From: Acidobacteriota bacterium
Lineage (GTDB): Bacteria; Acidobacteriota; Terriglobia; Terriglobales; Acidobacteriaceae
Reading direction: 5' to 3'
DNA length: 46,428 bases
NCBI GenBank assembly: GCA_019244045.1
Contig: JAFATF010000538.1
Coordinates: 1 to 46,428, forward strand
The translations under genes and the position numbers were made by a program. Shown here in pieces: positions 16,345 to 24,717 of this stretch. Each line of letters starts with the position of its first letter. Position 1 is the stretch's first letter. A model generated the notes under the pieces. It worked only from the letters and a program-made list of their open reading frames with translations, ran no database searches and was not told where the DNA came from.

Positions 16345-17709
16345 TTAGAAATCGAAGTCAAATCCAGCCATGAGACTGCTGCTAGCGAGGTTGCCGCCGG
16401 TAGGCGCCGTTCCATGTTGCCGTATCACCGAGTACTCGTTATGCCAAGCAAATCCCGCACGGCTGAACATGATCGGGTACCAGCGATAACCAAAGGTAAA
16501 GGCGTCGACATCACCCAAGCGTGGATCCGTTCCCGCCATTGCCTGTTGCGACATGCGGATAAATTCGGAGCGCTGGATAAAGAGGAGCTGGGGATTCCAA
16601 ACATAATGGGTTTCTACGAATACCCCATTCCATATCGGCGAGCGCGCCCCCGCCGGTAAGGGCGCATTGGACGGGGTGCTTGTGCCGAAGAATGCGCTAT
16701 CGGAGCCGTGCTGGTAAAAAATTTGGAAATCCAGTTTTTTGACGTAAAGCAACCCAAAGACTCCCTCCCGGTTGAAGCCTTTGTTTCCGACGCCGAGAAT
16801 AGGGGCGCCTCCAGACATGATCGCCGTGGTAGGCGCCACCCCGCCAAAATAATAGGCTCCAATGCGATCGACGCCGCCCTGATAGCCAGCGTCGAAAGCT
16901 TGGCTGGCAGTAACGAAGCCACTATAGGCGTTCCGGTTGGGCAAGCCGACTGTTCCGTCGTTCGAGCTGAGGAGGCTCACCGAGTAACGGGTACGATCAT
17001 TGACCGAGTGCCCCATCAGCTCCATACCCAGCTGGTTATCACCCATTTGGCCCCAGATGTTGCTGTCGCCAGGGGGGATGAAGTGATAGAGGTGGTAGAC
17101 ACCTCCGTTGTTCGAGATGGTCAGGATTCGTTTCTCGGAAATGATGTTATCGAGTTCGTATTTACCCAGCTTGAGGTTGAGCCATGAACTCTTGGCAATG
17201 TTGTCGATTCTCGCCATCACCGTTTCGAAATGGAAGGCGCCGGTGGCATCTGACGAGGGCAGCACGTAAAATGAGATGTTCTGATAGAGGGTGCCGCCGG
17301 TATGAAAGTCCAGTCCGGTCAGGTCAAAACCGTTCGAGCTGATGCGTGAAAGGCCCGCGTTCGCACCGGCAGGGGTATCCACCGAGACGGTGTTCACGCT
17401 CTCGCGATGCCAGTGGGGGGTGATGCGGAACGTCGCCGGCCAGTACGATGGATTCTGCCAGATCGGTGAATCGCGATCGTTCATCAGCTGATAGCCGTTG
17501 TCTTTGAATGTTTGTCCGAAGACATTCAGCATGGGCCATGCTTCATGGCAGGCCGAACAGGGCAGGCCGTATTTACGCGCGAACGCAGGAATAGCCCCGC
17601 TTTCTGTGCTGCTTGCTACCAGGAAGAAGAACAAGGTAAATGTGCTAAGAAGAAAACCACTCAGCAGTGCTCTCTTACGAGATGACGCCACGGCAAAGCG
17701 AAGGCGCAT
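16345..17709 (-). CDS. Fused monoheme cytochrome-porin, Cyc2-like
   Basis: A 454-residue exported protein. After a signal peptide (about residues 1-38) comes AIPAFARKYGLPCSACH, followed by PMLNVFGQTFKDNGYQL. The pattern AxPxFAR..G..CxxCH, then P.LN.FG..FK..GY, matches the N-terminus of the Cyc2 fused cytochrome-porin family. The remaining 390 residues alternate aromatic and polar residues and end in AGFDFDF, a terminal Phe signature of outer-membrane beta-barrels. There is one heme motif only. It may carry electrons across the outer membrane, as Cyc2 does from Fe(II). Related fused proteins without proven iron oxidation also exist, so the donor is open. It is first in the cox operon. The start ATG 17709 has CAGGAG six bases upstream. 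Confidence 0.85.
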   Translation of the reverse strand: MRLRFAVASSRKRALLSGFLLSTFTLFFFLVASSTESGAIPAFARKYGLPCSACHEAWPMLNVFGQTFKDNGYQLMNDRDSPIWQNPSYWPATFRITPHWHRESVNTVSVDTPAGANAGLSRISSNGFDLTGLDFHTGGTLYQNISFYVLPSSDATGAFHFETVMARIDNIAKSSWLNLKLGKYELDNIISEKRILTISNNGGVYHLYHFIPPGDSNIWGQMGDNQLGMELMGHSVNDRTRYSVSLLSSNDGTVGLPNRNAYSGFVTASQAFDAGYQGGVDRIGAYYFGGVAPTTAIMSGGAPILGVGNKGFNREGVFGLLYVKKLDFQIFYQHGSDSAFFGTSTPSNAPLPAGARSPIWNGVFVETHYVWNPQLLFIQRSEFIRMSQQAMAGTDPRLGDVDAFTFGYRWYPIMFSRAGFAWHNEYSVIRQHGTAPTGGNLASSSLMAGFDFDF

Positions 17710-18069
17710 AGCATCTCCTGTTTGCTACGGAGGTTCTTTAACGCAGAAATTCGCCCCACTGTACGGTCTACTCCATCCCTTGTCTAGTTCGAGGGTGGGG
17801 TCCGTGCTCTTTGTCTAGTGGTCTGACCTTTAAACCCGCGGCATGTTAAATCGGATCAAATGGAATTGCAAACAAATTCTTGACCTTCTTTTTACCTTGG
17901 CGTGACAATTCCCCGACAACTCTGGTTCATGGCTTGAGTGACAACTTTCGTTTCCGGCGGCCCGTCCATTCATTCAGCGATGCCGCCATTTTTCTACTTT
18001 GCGCTTGACAGCCAGCGCCCCATCGAGATACGTATGCCTCCACGTGGGTATCTAAGGTCCCGGCTTCTG
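17710..18069. other. Divergent promoter region of cox and SH3/ctaB operons
   Basis: The minus-strand oxidase operon and the plus-strand SH3/ctaB genes start from this spacer. Apart from the ribosome binding site of the porin gene and a lone TTGACC at 17880-17885 without a good -10 partner, I see no clear control site. Confidence 0.5.
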
Positions 18070-18969
18070 ATGAAAATCGTCAAAACGCAAGTCATTCTAT
18101 TTCGCCAACGAAGGCTCGGCGCCCTGGCCCTGTTGGCAGCCATGCTTGTGCTGCCGTTTGCCTCGAGCATTGCCGCCCGCAGGGCCCCGTACCAACCAGA
18201 AAATGGCTTTGTGTCGCAACTTAGTTCGCGCGAGGCCGATGTCCTCGAGGCCGTCCAGCAGGTCACGGAAGACCAGATCATCCATGGCACCTATTCGTAC
18301 GAAAAGGAGCGAACCTTATATGGCGCGCACGGCGCCGCGGCGGCGCCGGTATTTGGACCTTGGGAACAATCGGGAAAAGTTTTTTACAAAATCGCCAGCA
18401 AAATTCTTGCCCCCAAATTTTTCAAAGACAGTGGCGATATAGGAACCATATCGGTGCGATACGTGGTCCAGTCGGTGAATGCCAATACCACGACTGTGCG
18501 GATCGATGCCGTGTTTGTTGACGCACGTAACGTCCAGCATGCCTCGAAAGGGCAGGTTGAAGCGGCCGAATATAAGGCCATAGAGGATGCTCTGGCAGCC
18601 CTCGACGAAGGCCGGAACAAAGCCCGCCAAGCCGTCCAGGCCAACTTGGATAACCGGGCGGCGTCAACCACTCCGGGCAAAGTATCCGCCCCAAGTTCGA
18701 CCGATGCGGGTGAGCATTGGTCGCTCGGTTTGACTCTTCCTCAGCTTGAACAGCGCGTCTCGGAATTACGCCACGAAGCGGAGTTGCAGGCCAAGAGCTC
18801 CGGTGCCTTATTGAAGTCTGCTCCCTTTCGCTCCTCGCCGACCTTGGCCTCGCTGCCCGCGAAAACAGAAGTTGCGATCGTCGTACTTACTCCTTACTGG
18901 TACGGTGTCGAAACCGAAGACGGTCACCGTGGTTGGATTCATCGCAGTGAACTGGAGCCCTTGGAATGA
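18070..18969 (+). CDS. Exported protein with C-terminal SH3-like domain
   Basis: A 299-residue protein. The N-terminus is a signal peptide or anchor (basic KIVKTQVILFRQRRLG, then hydrophobic LALLAAMLVLPFASSIAA). The middle (about residues 45-170) is a domain of unknown function that is shared in outline with the next protein. The C-terminal 60 residues (APFRSSPTLASLPAKTEV...YWYGVETEDGHRGWIHRSEL) form a bacterial SH3 domain, usually a peptidoglycan- or protein-binding module. Starts upstream at 17938 and 18034 are possible; 18070 gives a clean signal peptide, but its ribosome binding site is weak. Its stop overlaps the next start (ATGA), and ctaB follows, so a role in oxidase assembly at the envelope is possible but unproven. 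Confidence 0.72.
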   Translation: MKIVKTQVILFRQRRLGALALLAAMLVLPFASSIAARRAPYQPENGFVSQLSSREADVLEAVQQVTEDQIIHGTYSYEKERTLYGAHGAAAAPVFGPWEQSGKVFYKIASKILAPKFFKDSGDIGTISVRYVVQSVNANTTTVRIDAVFVDARNVQHASKGQVEAAEYKAIEDALAALDEGRNKARQAVQANLDNRAASTTPGKVSAPSSTDAGEHWSLGLTLPQLEQRVSELRHEAELQAKSSGALLKSAPFRSSPTLASLPAKTEVAIVVLTPYWYGVETEDGHRGWIHRSELEPLE

Positions 18970-20231
18970 TGGCGTTTCCTGATCATTATCCGGCGGTCAT
19001 CCTCGTCGTCGTGTTCTTCGTCGTGTCCATCTTCGCTCAGGACGCCGCTGTGCAGGTGCATACGTTCCACGCGCCAGAAGGTGAGGTGGAGAAGGCGCTC
19101 GACGCTTTGCATGCCGCGCGAGGTGGCAAACTTCCCATTCTCGAAGGCTTTGTAAGCGACGCGGGCGATTCGCTCAATCGCTACGAGCACGGCTACTACC
19201 AGTATTCCTGGACCGTGGTGCCGGTCAGCGCCGTGGAGACCAGCGTGCGTGTCAGCGCCAAGATCACGGCCTGGTACAAAGACGCTTCTGACGCCAACTC
19301 CGGATACAGAGTTCTTGCCTCGAACGGCCGACTTGAATCCGATTTGTTCGAGAATATCGAAGATCGTCTGAAATCCGCACACCTGAAGACGCCTGCCGGC
19401 TCCTCTTCAACCCCGGGCGGCGCCGGCGCAGAGGCGGTGGTCCCTGATTCCCCCTCTCGCGTTGAAAACAATTTGCCTGTGTTTGCGACGGCGCGAAGCA
19501 CAGCTTCGGTGTCGAATTCAGAGATGCCCTCTGCCCATCAGCCTCAGGATCGTTCCTCCGAGCAGCGAGCCCAGCAGTTGATTCAGCAAGGTAATTCGTT
19601 GCGCGAGATCCTTAGCCACCAGACGCGTCCGGATAACCTGGCGGTCATCAAAGCGGGCAAAACTGCCATTCTGGATCGGCCCATGGAAGGTTCCAAAGTC
19701 GTCCTCGTCGCCGATGAGCAGGATGAATTTCAAATTGTGAATTTGGCAGGTGATTGGGTCCATGTGCAGTTATCGGGAATCTCTCGCGGCTGGCTGCGAC
19801 GCGAGCTGGTCGAACTGCCGTCGCCCGTGACCGGAACTTTATCCACCCTCGAGAATGACCCACGTACCTTCGATCGTGCTCCCCCCTTCCAGCAGACACG
19901 CGAAGAAATATCGGTTTTTCCCGGCAAATGGCAGCCGCTGGATGGTAAGAAGGTAGAGATCATTTGGGTGCAGCCGTCGAACAAGAAGGCTTTTGGTGCG
20001 GAACCGAAGTTGCGCCTGGTCAAGAGCGTGCTTCACAAGAACTTTAGCGGCGTTTCCGCTGCCAGTCCGCCGATCGCCGGCGTGGTGGTGATTCTCGATT
20101 CTGAGGATGGTGGCATGGCTGCGACCACCATGGCTGCCCTACAGCAATGGCAAGCCGGGCATTTGCCCGATGGCGCCTTCTGGAAACGATGCCTGCTCGA
20201 TCCAGCGGATGCATTCAAGGCCGCAGAATAG
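18966..20231 (+). CDS. Exported protein with SH3-like domain, paralogue of previous
   Basis: A 421-residue protein with a hydrophobic N-terminus (VILVVVFFVVSIFA) as signal peptide. Residues about 35-135 resemble the unknown domain of the preceding protein (beta-rich, with RYEHGYYQYSWTVVPV and a closing ...RLESDLFENIEDRL). A polar linker follows, then an SH3-like domain around residues 220-285 ending GISRGWLRRELVEL. The last 100 residues contain KVEIIWVQP and a second conserved-looking block with no name I can give. It is translationally coupled to the upstream gene (ATGA) and lies 54 bases before ctaB. It is probably a periplasmic or membrane-attached envelope protein. Confidence 0.72.
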   Translation: MMAFPDHYPAVILVVVFFVVSIFAQDAAVQVHTFHAPEGEVEKALDALHAARGGKLPILEGFVSDAGDSLNRYEHGYYQYSWTVVPVSAVETSVRVSAKITAWYKDASDANSGYRVLASNGRLESDLFENIEDRLKSAHLKTPAGSSSTPGGAGAEAVVPDSPSRVENNLPVFATARSTASVSNSEMPSAHQPQDRSSEQRAQQLIQQGNSLREILSHQTRPDNLAVIKAGKTAILDRPMEGSKVVLVADEQDEFQIVNLAGDWVHVQLSGISRGWLRRELVELPSPVTGTLSTLENDPRTFDRAPPFQQTREEISVFPGKWQPLDGKKVEIIWVQPSNKKAFGAEPKLRLVKSVLHKNFSGVSAASPPIAGVVVILDSEDGGMAATTMAALQQWQAGHLPDGAFWKRCLLDPADAFKAAE

Positions 20232-20285
20232 GCAGAATGGTTTGACCGAGTTGCTTTACCCCCATTCCCGGCAGGGAGCAATATT

Positions 20286-21215
20286 ATGAGCACCTCCGCG
20301 CAAGCGCTTGCCTTGAGTCGGCTGCATGTCAGCCGCTGGTTGCGGGACTACTCCGAGCTGACGAAACTTCGTGTTACCAGCCTGATTGTTGTAACAGCCT
20401 GGTGCGGCTATTACTTCGGGGCGCAAAAAATAGGGTTGCCGCCGATTTCCTGGCGTCTGTTCCACGTCTTGTTTGGAATTGCCCTGGTTGCGAGTGGAAC
20501 TGCAGCGCTGAACGAAGTGATGGAGCACGAGATCGACGGGCGAATGCGCCGTACGTGGCAACGACCCATTCCCGCCGGCCGCATGAGTCTGCTGCACGGT
20601 TTCTTGGCAGGCGAGTTGCTGGCCACGGGAGGCTCGATCTATCTTGCGCTTTTCTGCAACCCGCTGACCGGATGCCTGGCATTTCTCACCTCGGTTGTCT
20701 ACCTGGTGGGCTACACTCCCCTGAAGCGAGTGTCCCCGGTGTGCACGCTTGTGGGCGCTTTTCCGGGGGCCATGCCCGGCGTGCTCGGCTGGACTGCGGC
20801 CTGCGGCCGCTTCGATTGGGGGACATTGGTTTTTTTTACCATTCTTTTCCTCTGGCAGTTTCCCCACTTCTTCTCGATTGCTTGGCTTTATCGTGAAGAT
20901 TACGCGCGCGGTCAGATCCGCATGTTGCCGGTAGTTGACCAGGATGGCCGCGCCACGGCACGTCGAATTGTGCTTTATTCGGCCTTGCTCGTTCCAGTCA
21001 GTACTTTACCGAGCCTTTTGGGCATGACAGGAAGAGTTTACTTTGGCGGAGCTTTATTGCTGGGCCTGGCCCTTCTGTATTTCGGGATGCGTCTAATTAC
21101 CCTGCGAGCTCCTCTCGCCCACGCAGCTTCGAAATTTCGCGCTCGGCAACTGTTGCAGGCTACAGTCGTCTATTTGCCACTTTTGTTTGCCCTCATGATT
21201 CTCAATGCCAAGTAG
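20286..21215 (+). CDS. ctaB: Protoheme IX farnesyltransferase (heme O synthase)
   Basis: A 309-residue UbiA-family prenyltransferase with about eight or nine membrane helices. The first prenyl-diphosphate motif reads NEVMEHEIDGRMRRTWQRP, with Glu in place of the first Asp as in many heme O synthases. A second conserved block is YREDYARGQIRMLPV. It adds a farnesyl chain to heme b to give heme O, the precursor of heme A for cytochrome oxidase. Its position, divergent from the cox operon, fits that role. ctaA, sco and cox11 are not in the window. The ATG at 20286 follows CAGGGAG with good spacing. Confidence 0.93.
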   Translation: MSTSAQALALSRLHVSRWLRDYSELTKLRVTSLIVVTAWCGYYFGAQKIGLPPISWRLFHVLFGIALVASGTAALNEVMEHEIDGRMRRTWQRPIPAGRMSLLHGFLAGELLATGGSIYLALFCNPLTGCLAFLTSVVYLVGYTPLKRVSPVCTLVGAFPGAMPGVLGWTAACGRFDWGTLVFFTILFLWQFPHFFSIAWLYREDYARGQIRMLPVVDQDGRATARRIVLYSALLVPVSTLPSLLGMTGRVYFGGALLLGLALLYFGMRLITLRAPLAHAASKFRARQLLQATVVYLPLLFALMILNAK

Positions 21216-21218
21216 CCT

Positions 21219-22235
21219 TTGCCAAGACACTGCCGTATCTTGAAGCTGCGTTTCGCATCTTACGTCTTCGAACTGTTGCTTACCGGCCTACTCGCTAGCA
21301 CCGTCTGCCAGTGCCAAGATCTCTGGGTGGCGTCATCTCGCAACAAATATGGATACATCGATCGGCAGGGCAAAATAGTTATTCCCCTGCACTTCGATTT
21401 TGCCTGGGACTTCAGCGAGGGCCTTGCGCCGGTGTGGGTGGGTTCTAAGGTTGGATTTATCGACACCGCCGGCCATTTTGTGGTGCCCACGCATTTTGAT
21501 GGCGCGCGGGGTTTTCACAATCATCTGGCTGCCGTTCGCCTGCAAGATCTCTGGGGCTTTATCGACAAGACGGGAAAGTTCGTGGCCGGCCCCGGATATC
21601 CCGAAGTGCGTGATTTTGCCGAAGGTCTGGCGGCCGTTGTCGCCGAAGGCAAATGGGGCTATCTCGACCAGCGAGGTAGGATCGCCATTTTCCCCGGCTA
21701 CGACTCGACGGAGGGATTTTCCGAAGGAGTTGCCGCGGCGTATCGTGAGGGCAAGTGCGGCTTCATTGACAAGACAGGGGCGATCGCCATTCCCTTCAAG
21801 TTTGACAAGTGCAATCACTTCAGCGAGGGATTGGCGGCAGTGGCCATTGACTACGACTGGGGTTATGTAGATCATGCAAGTAATTTCAAGATCCAGCCCG
21901 GCTTCGACGAGGCTACAGCGTTTTCTGAAGGCTTGGCTGCGGTGGCGGTGCGCGGCTCATGGGGATACGTCGACCACGCCGGCAATTTCGTAATACAACG
22001 CCGGTTCCGAAGTCAGTCGCGCCGTATCGCGGCGGATCGGTTTTCCGAAAATAAGGCCTGTGTCAGAGAGCGTGAGAATTGGGGATTCATCGACCCAAGC
22101 GGCAGATTTTTGATCCCTGCGAAGTTCGTACGCGGGGGAACCTTCCGGGACGGCTTGGCACATGTATGCGATAGCACGTTGCACTGCGGATACATCGATG
22201 CGGTCGGCAATTACATCTGGTCAGCAGAGCCTTAA
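21219..22235 (+). CDS. Exported WG-repeat protein
   Basis: A 338-residue protein built of WG (KWG-type) repeats after an N-terminal hydrophobic segment. Seven or eight units of about 45 residues are visible with the pattern (W/Y)G(F/Y)IDxxGxxxIxxxFdxaxxFseGLAaV, such as YGYIDRQGKIVIP, GFIDTAGHFVVP, WGFIDKTGKFV, WGYLDQRGRIAI and WGYVDHAGNFVI. These repeats form beta-rich propeller- or solenoid-like structures of unknown function. The start is uncertain: TTG at 21219 lies three bases after the ctaB stop, with no ATG that fits, so it probably belongs to the ctaB transcript by read-through. The protein is likely periplasmic. Confidence 0.82.
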   Translation: MPRHCRILKLRFASYVFELLLTGLLASTVCQCQDLWVASSRNKYGYIDRQGKIVIPLHFDFAWDFSEGLAPVWVGSKVGFIDTAGHFVVPTHFDGARGFHNHLAAVRLQDLWGFIDKTGKFVAGPGYPEVRDFAEGLAAVVAEGKWGYLDQRGRIAIFPGYDSTEGFSEGVAAAYREGKCGFIDKTGAIAIPFKFDKCNHFSEGLAAVAIDYDWGYVDHASNFKIQPGFDEATAFSEGLAAVAVRGSWGYVDHAGNFVIQRRFRSQSRRIAADRFSENKACVRERENWGFIDPSGRFLIPAKFVRGGTFRDGLAHVCDSTLHCGYIDAVGNYIWSAEP

Positions 22236-22581
22236 ATGGGCTCGGCGAGCCGCCCGAGGATAGCCGGGTTCTCATGTTCTTGCTCCATTCATAGGATCCT
22301 GTAAGTTGTACTTGACCTCTGTTCTTTTCTACTGGCCACCGAATAGTTAGCCGCAAAATGTCATTTCCCACGGATAACGCGAGGACGATATTCTGGAAAC
22401 CCAAGATCTTGGGCTTCCATGAAGCATGAAATTTCACGCAAGCGCCTACTTTCGAGGTAGGCGGTCGGACCGCTTGTGTTGACGTTTTAATTTACCGATG
22501 GGCGGCGAGCCGCTAAAATTTACTCCCGCGTTCTGACGAATACCAAGGAACGGCTGAGCGTGGCCGGAAACATGGACCGAG
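22236..22581. other. Intergenic with a small hairpin
   Basis: I see no gene. GGCTC/GAGCC at 22239-22251 right after the WG-repeat gene is a weak hairpin without a T run, and a better one lies at 22443-22463. Confidence 0.5.
22443..22463. repeat. Hairpin, 7-bp stem
   Basis: CGCCTAC (22443-22449) pairs with GTAGGCG (22457-22463) around a 7-base loop. No T run follows, so it may be a repeat-derived element or a weak transcription stop. Confidence 0.5.
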
Positions 22582-22874
22582 ATGACGTTGCATAATTTTC
22601 GCCGATCACTAAGGGCAAATGAGCCACCCGTCGAACTCAACCAGGCACTTGCCGGACTCTGGTGGGATGCCAGGGGAATTGGACGCGGGCGCATGAACAT
22701 GCTCAGCAGGATGAAGGCCGCCAGGGTTCGTGGGTGCACGCCTACTTGCATCGCAAGCAAGGCGACGCGGGAAACGCAGCTTATTGGTACGCCCGCGCGG
22801 GCAAGCCGGTTTGCCGGGAATCGTCGGATACGGAATGGCTCAATATCGTGCAGTCTTTGCTGTCACAAAATTAA
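22582..22874 (+). pseudogene. Small hypothetical gene broken by a one-base frameshift
   Basis: Two frames join into one sensible protein of about 97 residues. Frame one gives MTLHNFRRS...LNQALAGLWWDARG; the other frame, from about 22674, continues with NWTRAHEHAQ...WVHAYLHRKQGDAGNAAYWYARAG...EWLNIVQSLL. I recognise this pattern (ALxxLWWDAxGDWxxAHExxQ...WVHAYLHRKEGDxxNAxYWYxRAG) as a family of small TPR-like hypothetical proteins of roughly this length. The break is in GGGG at 22673-22676: one missing base would restore the frame. It may be a sequencing or assembly error in a homopolymer or a true loss. A programmed -1 shift is less likely because no classic slippery heptamer is present. Confidence 0.7.
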
Positions 22875-23040
22875 GCTGCCGCGGTACCACCGAGGCAGTG
22901 CCGCTCCAAGTCGGTCAAGTGCGAAGGCGCCACAGGCGGACAGCGCCTTATCGCCCCCCACGGCGGCATGACGGCGCGGCGACGTCGACTGTCATGGCTC
23001 GCGGGGAAGTCCTGCGGTTGCGCCGGCAATAAACCCTGGA

Positions 23041-23859
23041 CTACTTTGCCAATCCCGGCGAACGGAATGCCCAACTCATACCCCAGGAATAGAACGCCAC
23101 GATCACCACTATATCGAGCGGAATACCGAAAATGATGTACAGCAGAGGCATGAATAGGACGCTTTGCTGAAGTACCAAAGCCTGTAGCAATAGCTGGACG
23201 GGTAAAAACATGGTGAGGTGCACCATGGTCATGGCAGTCAGACCGGCCTTTTTGAACAGACCGAAGTCAAAGATGTAATAGGTCAAAGCAAATAACAGAG
23301 GAAGGATGGATATTAAAGCAAGTCCGGCGGTTGTGAGACCCTCTAAGTAGCTGCTGGGGGTGTGCGGGAAGCTTGCCGGCCAAAGCGCGAAGTATATCAG
23401 GGCGGATGCATGCAGGGCGAGAACCGATCGTATGAGATAGACGATGGGAAGCCATTTGGAAGGAAGAAAAAAAGTAGCCACCAGCACGACCAGAGCGGCC
23501 AAACAGCTGAGCGTCCAGACCCGCAAATTGGGCAACACAGGCTCCATGCGCAGACAGGGAACCGCCAACCTCAGGAAACCGAGGGAATAGCTTGCCACTT
23601 CAAGCCGCGCATGCAGCGGTAGCAGCCTAAGGCCGAGAGCAAAAATCTGATTCCAGTAATGGCATATAACCGGCAACAGCAGGAACCACAATACCGTGCA
23701 CAATACCAGCAGCGAAATTGAGCTCAGCAGGAGCATGGGGTCAAGCCGAAAGTGATGAAGCGCGCGATGCATTGCAATGACTCCGCCCCGATGTCCCCGC
23801 CAGCGGATAGAATCGGTCGCAGCCGGCATAGGCGGCGATGTTTGCCACGACTTGCGCAC
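23041..23859 (-). CDS. Multi-pass membrane protein in exopolysaccharide operon
   Basis: A 272-residue protein with six or seven hydrophobic helices, starting around residues 40-62 and ending with FMPLLYIIFGIPLDIVVIVAFYSWG. The first 40 residues are polar and basic, so they are likely cytoplasmic. I recognise no domain. The GTG start at 23859 comes directly after the TAA of the YaiO-like gene, and the AAGGAG inside the last codons of that gene serves as its ribosome binding site. It is therefore the last gene of the six-gene exopolysaccharide operon. Possible roles are an accessory subunit of the synthase or an acyltransferase-like or flippase-like component; none can be shown. Confidence 0.75.
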   Translation of the reverse strand: MRKSWQTSPPMPAATDSIRWRGHRGGVIAMHRALHHFRLDPMLLLSSISLLVLCTVLWFLLLPVICHYWNQIFALGLRLLPLHARLEVASYSLGFLRLAVPCLRMEPVLPNLRVWTLSCLAALVVLVATFFLPSKWLPIVYLIRSVLALHASALIYFALWPASFPHTPSSYLEGLTTAGLALISILPLLFALTYYIFDFGLFKKAGLTAMTMVHLTMFLPVQLLLQALVLQQSVLFMPLLYIIFGIPLDIVVIVAFYSWGMSWAFRSPGLAK

Positions 23860-24717
23860 TTAAAACTCCTTAAAAATCCCCAAGCTGCTACCAGCCCTAG
23901 TGTAGAAAGCGTTGTGATAGTAATTGGCGTTGAAGTTGAGCCCCCAATTCACCCCTAGCCATTTGCGGCAGGTAATCGATACATCCTGGCTCTCAAACTT
24001 GGCCAGTGTCGCGGCCGGCCCGATAAGCTGGTACCCCTCTTCTCCGAAGCCTACGTGGGCGGTGAAGTACTGGTGCTTGTTTGTGCCGTGCGTCACGGCT
24101 ACGAAGCCAGAGGGTGCGAACACTGCCCCGGGATGGCTAACATTCAAGTAAAGACCTTCTTCAACGATCCAGGGTTTGGCAAAGTAGTAGGTGCTACCCA
24201 GAAAGAAACTATTATTGCGATGGCTATCTTTGGCCCCAAAGTATCCGTAGCCGATCGTAGTGATCCACTGTTTGCGAGTCAGCCATTTTTTACTCAGAAA
24301 GCTGTCGCTACGAAAACGCGGCCAAAAAAACCCTCCGGCACTGGTGCCAATCGTTACCGACCCGTACCAATTCTCAGAAAACGTGTGCGTATCTCCAGCC
24401 GCGAAATAGACGCCAGCATCCCCGAACTCGCGCTGCCCATTGAGTTCACCAGTCCAAACGTTATTCCCCGCCTGGTAAACGGCTCGGGTGTATCCGCTCG
24501 ACCAATAACCATACCCGTTGGTTAACCTGAAATAGCTGCCCCCGACTTCCATTTGGTTGCTGAGCGGCCTGGCGGAAGACTCTGTCGAGAGCGTTTGCTC
24601 TTTCCCGGTCGGCTGCGCCGGTGAGCTTTGATCCTGGCCGTGCGCTGCCAAGCTCAAAGTAAAATGTAATAGGACAATTAAGCCAGCAAAGTAGGAGCGC
24701 AAGGAGAGCTTCATCAT
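23860..24717 (-). CDS. YaiO-type outer-membrane beta-barrel protein
   Basis: A 285-residue exported protein with a signal peptide (to about residue 27, AAHGQ). The rest is strand-rich with alternating aromatic residues and ends in a terminal Phe (GIFKEF), as outer-membrane barrels do. The pattern GGSYFRLTNGYGYWSSGYTRAVYQAG, then GDTHTFSENWYGSVTIGTSAGG and FFLGSTYYFAKPW, fits the YaiO family. In E. coli yaiO stands beside a glycosyltransferase gene. Here it is coupled by ATGA overlap to the deacetylase gene and leads a membrane protein gene, so export or anchoring of the polymer at the outer membrane is the likely role (inference). Confidence 0.8.
   Translation of the reverse strand: MMKLSLRSYFAGLIVLLHFTLSLAAHGQDQSSPAQPTGKEQTLSTESSARPLSNQMEVGGSYFRLTNGYGYWSSGYTRAVYQAGNNVWTGELNGQREFGDAGVYFAAGDTHTFSENWYGSVTIGTSAGGFFWPRFRSDSFLSKKWLTRKQWITTIGYGYFGAKDSHRNNSFFLGSTYYFAKPWIVEEGLYLNVSHPGAVFAPSGFVAVTHGTNKHQYFTAHVGFGEEGYQLIGPAATLAKFESQDVSITCRKWLGVNWGLNFNANYYHNAFYTRAGSSLGIFKEF

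Noticed and set aside
17880-17912. Sigma70 promoter for the SH3/ctaB unit
   Set aside because: TTGACC is present, but the matching -10 position (TGACAA) is poor, so I do not call it.
20256-20867. Minus-strand 203-codon frame
   Set aside because: Antisense to ctaB, whose motifs are unmistakable.
22660-22680. Programmed -1 frameshift in the small gene
   Set aside because: The site lacks an X-XXY-YYZ slippery heptamer and a clear downstream stimulator; base loss in a G run is simpler.
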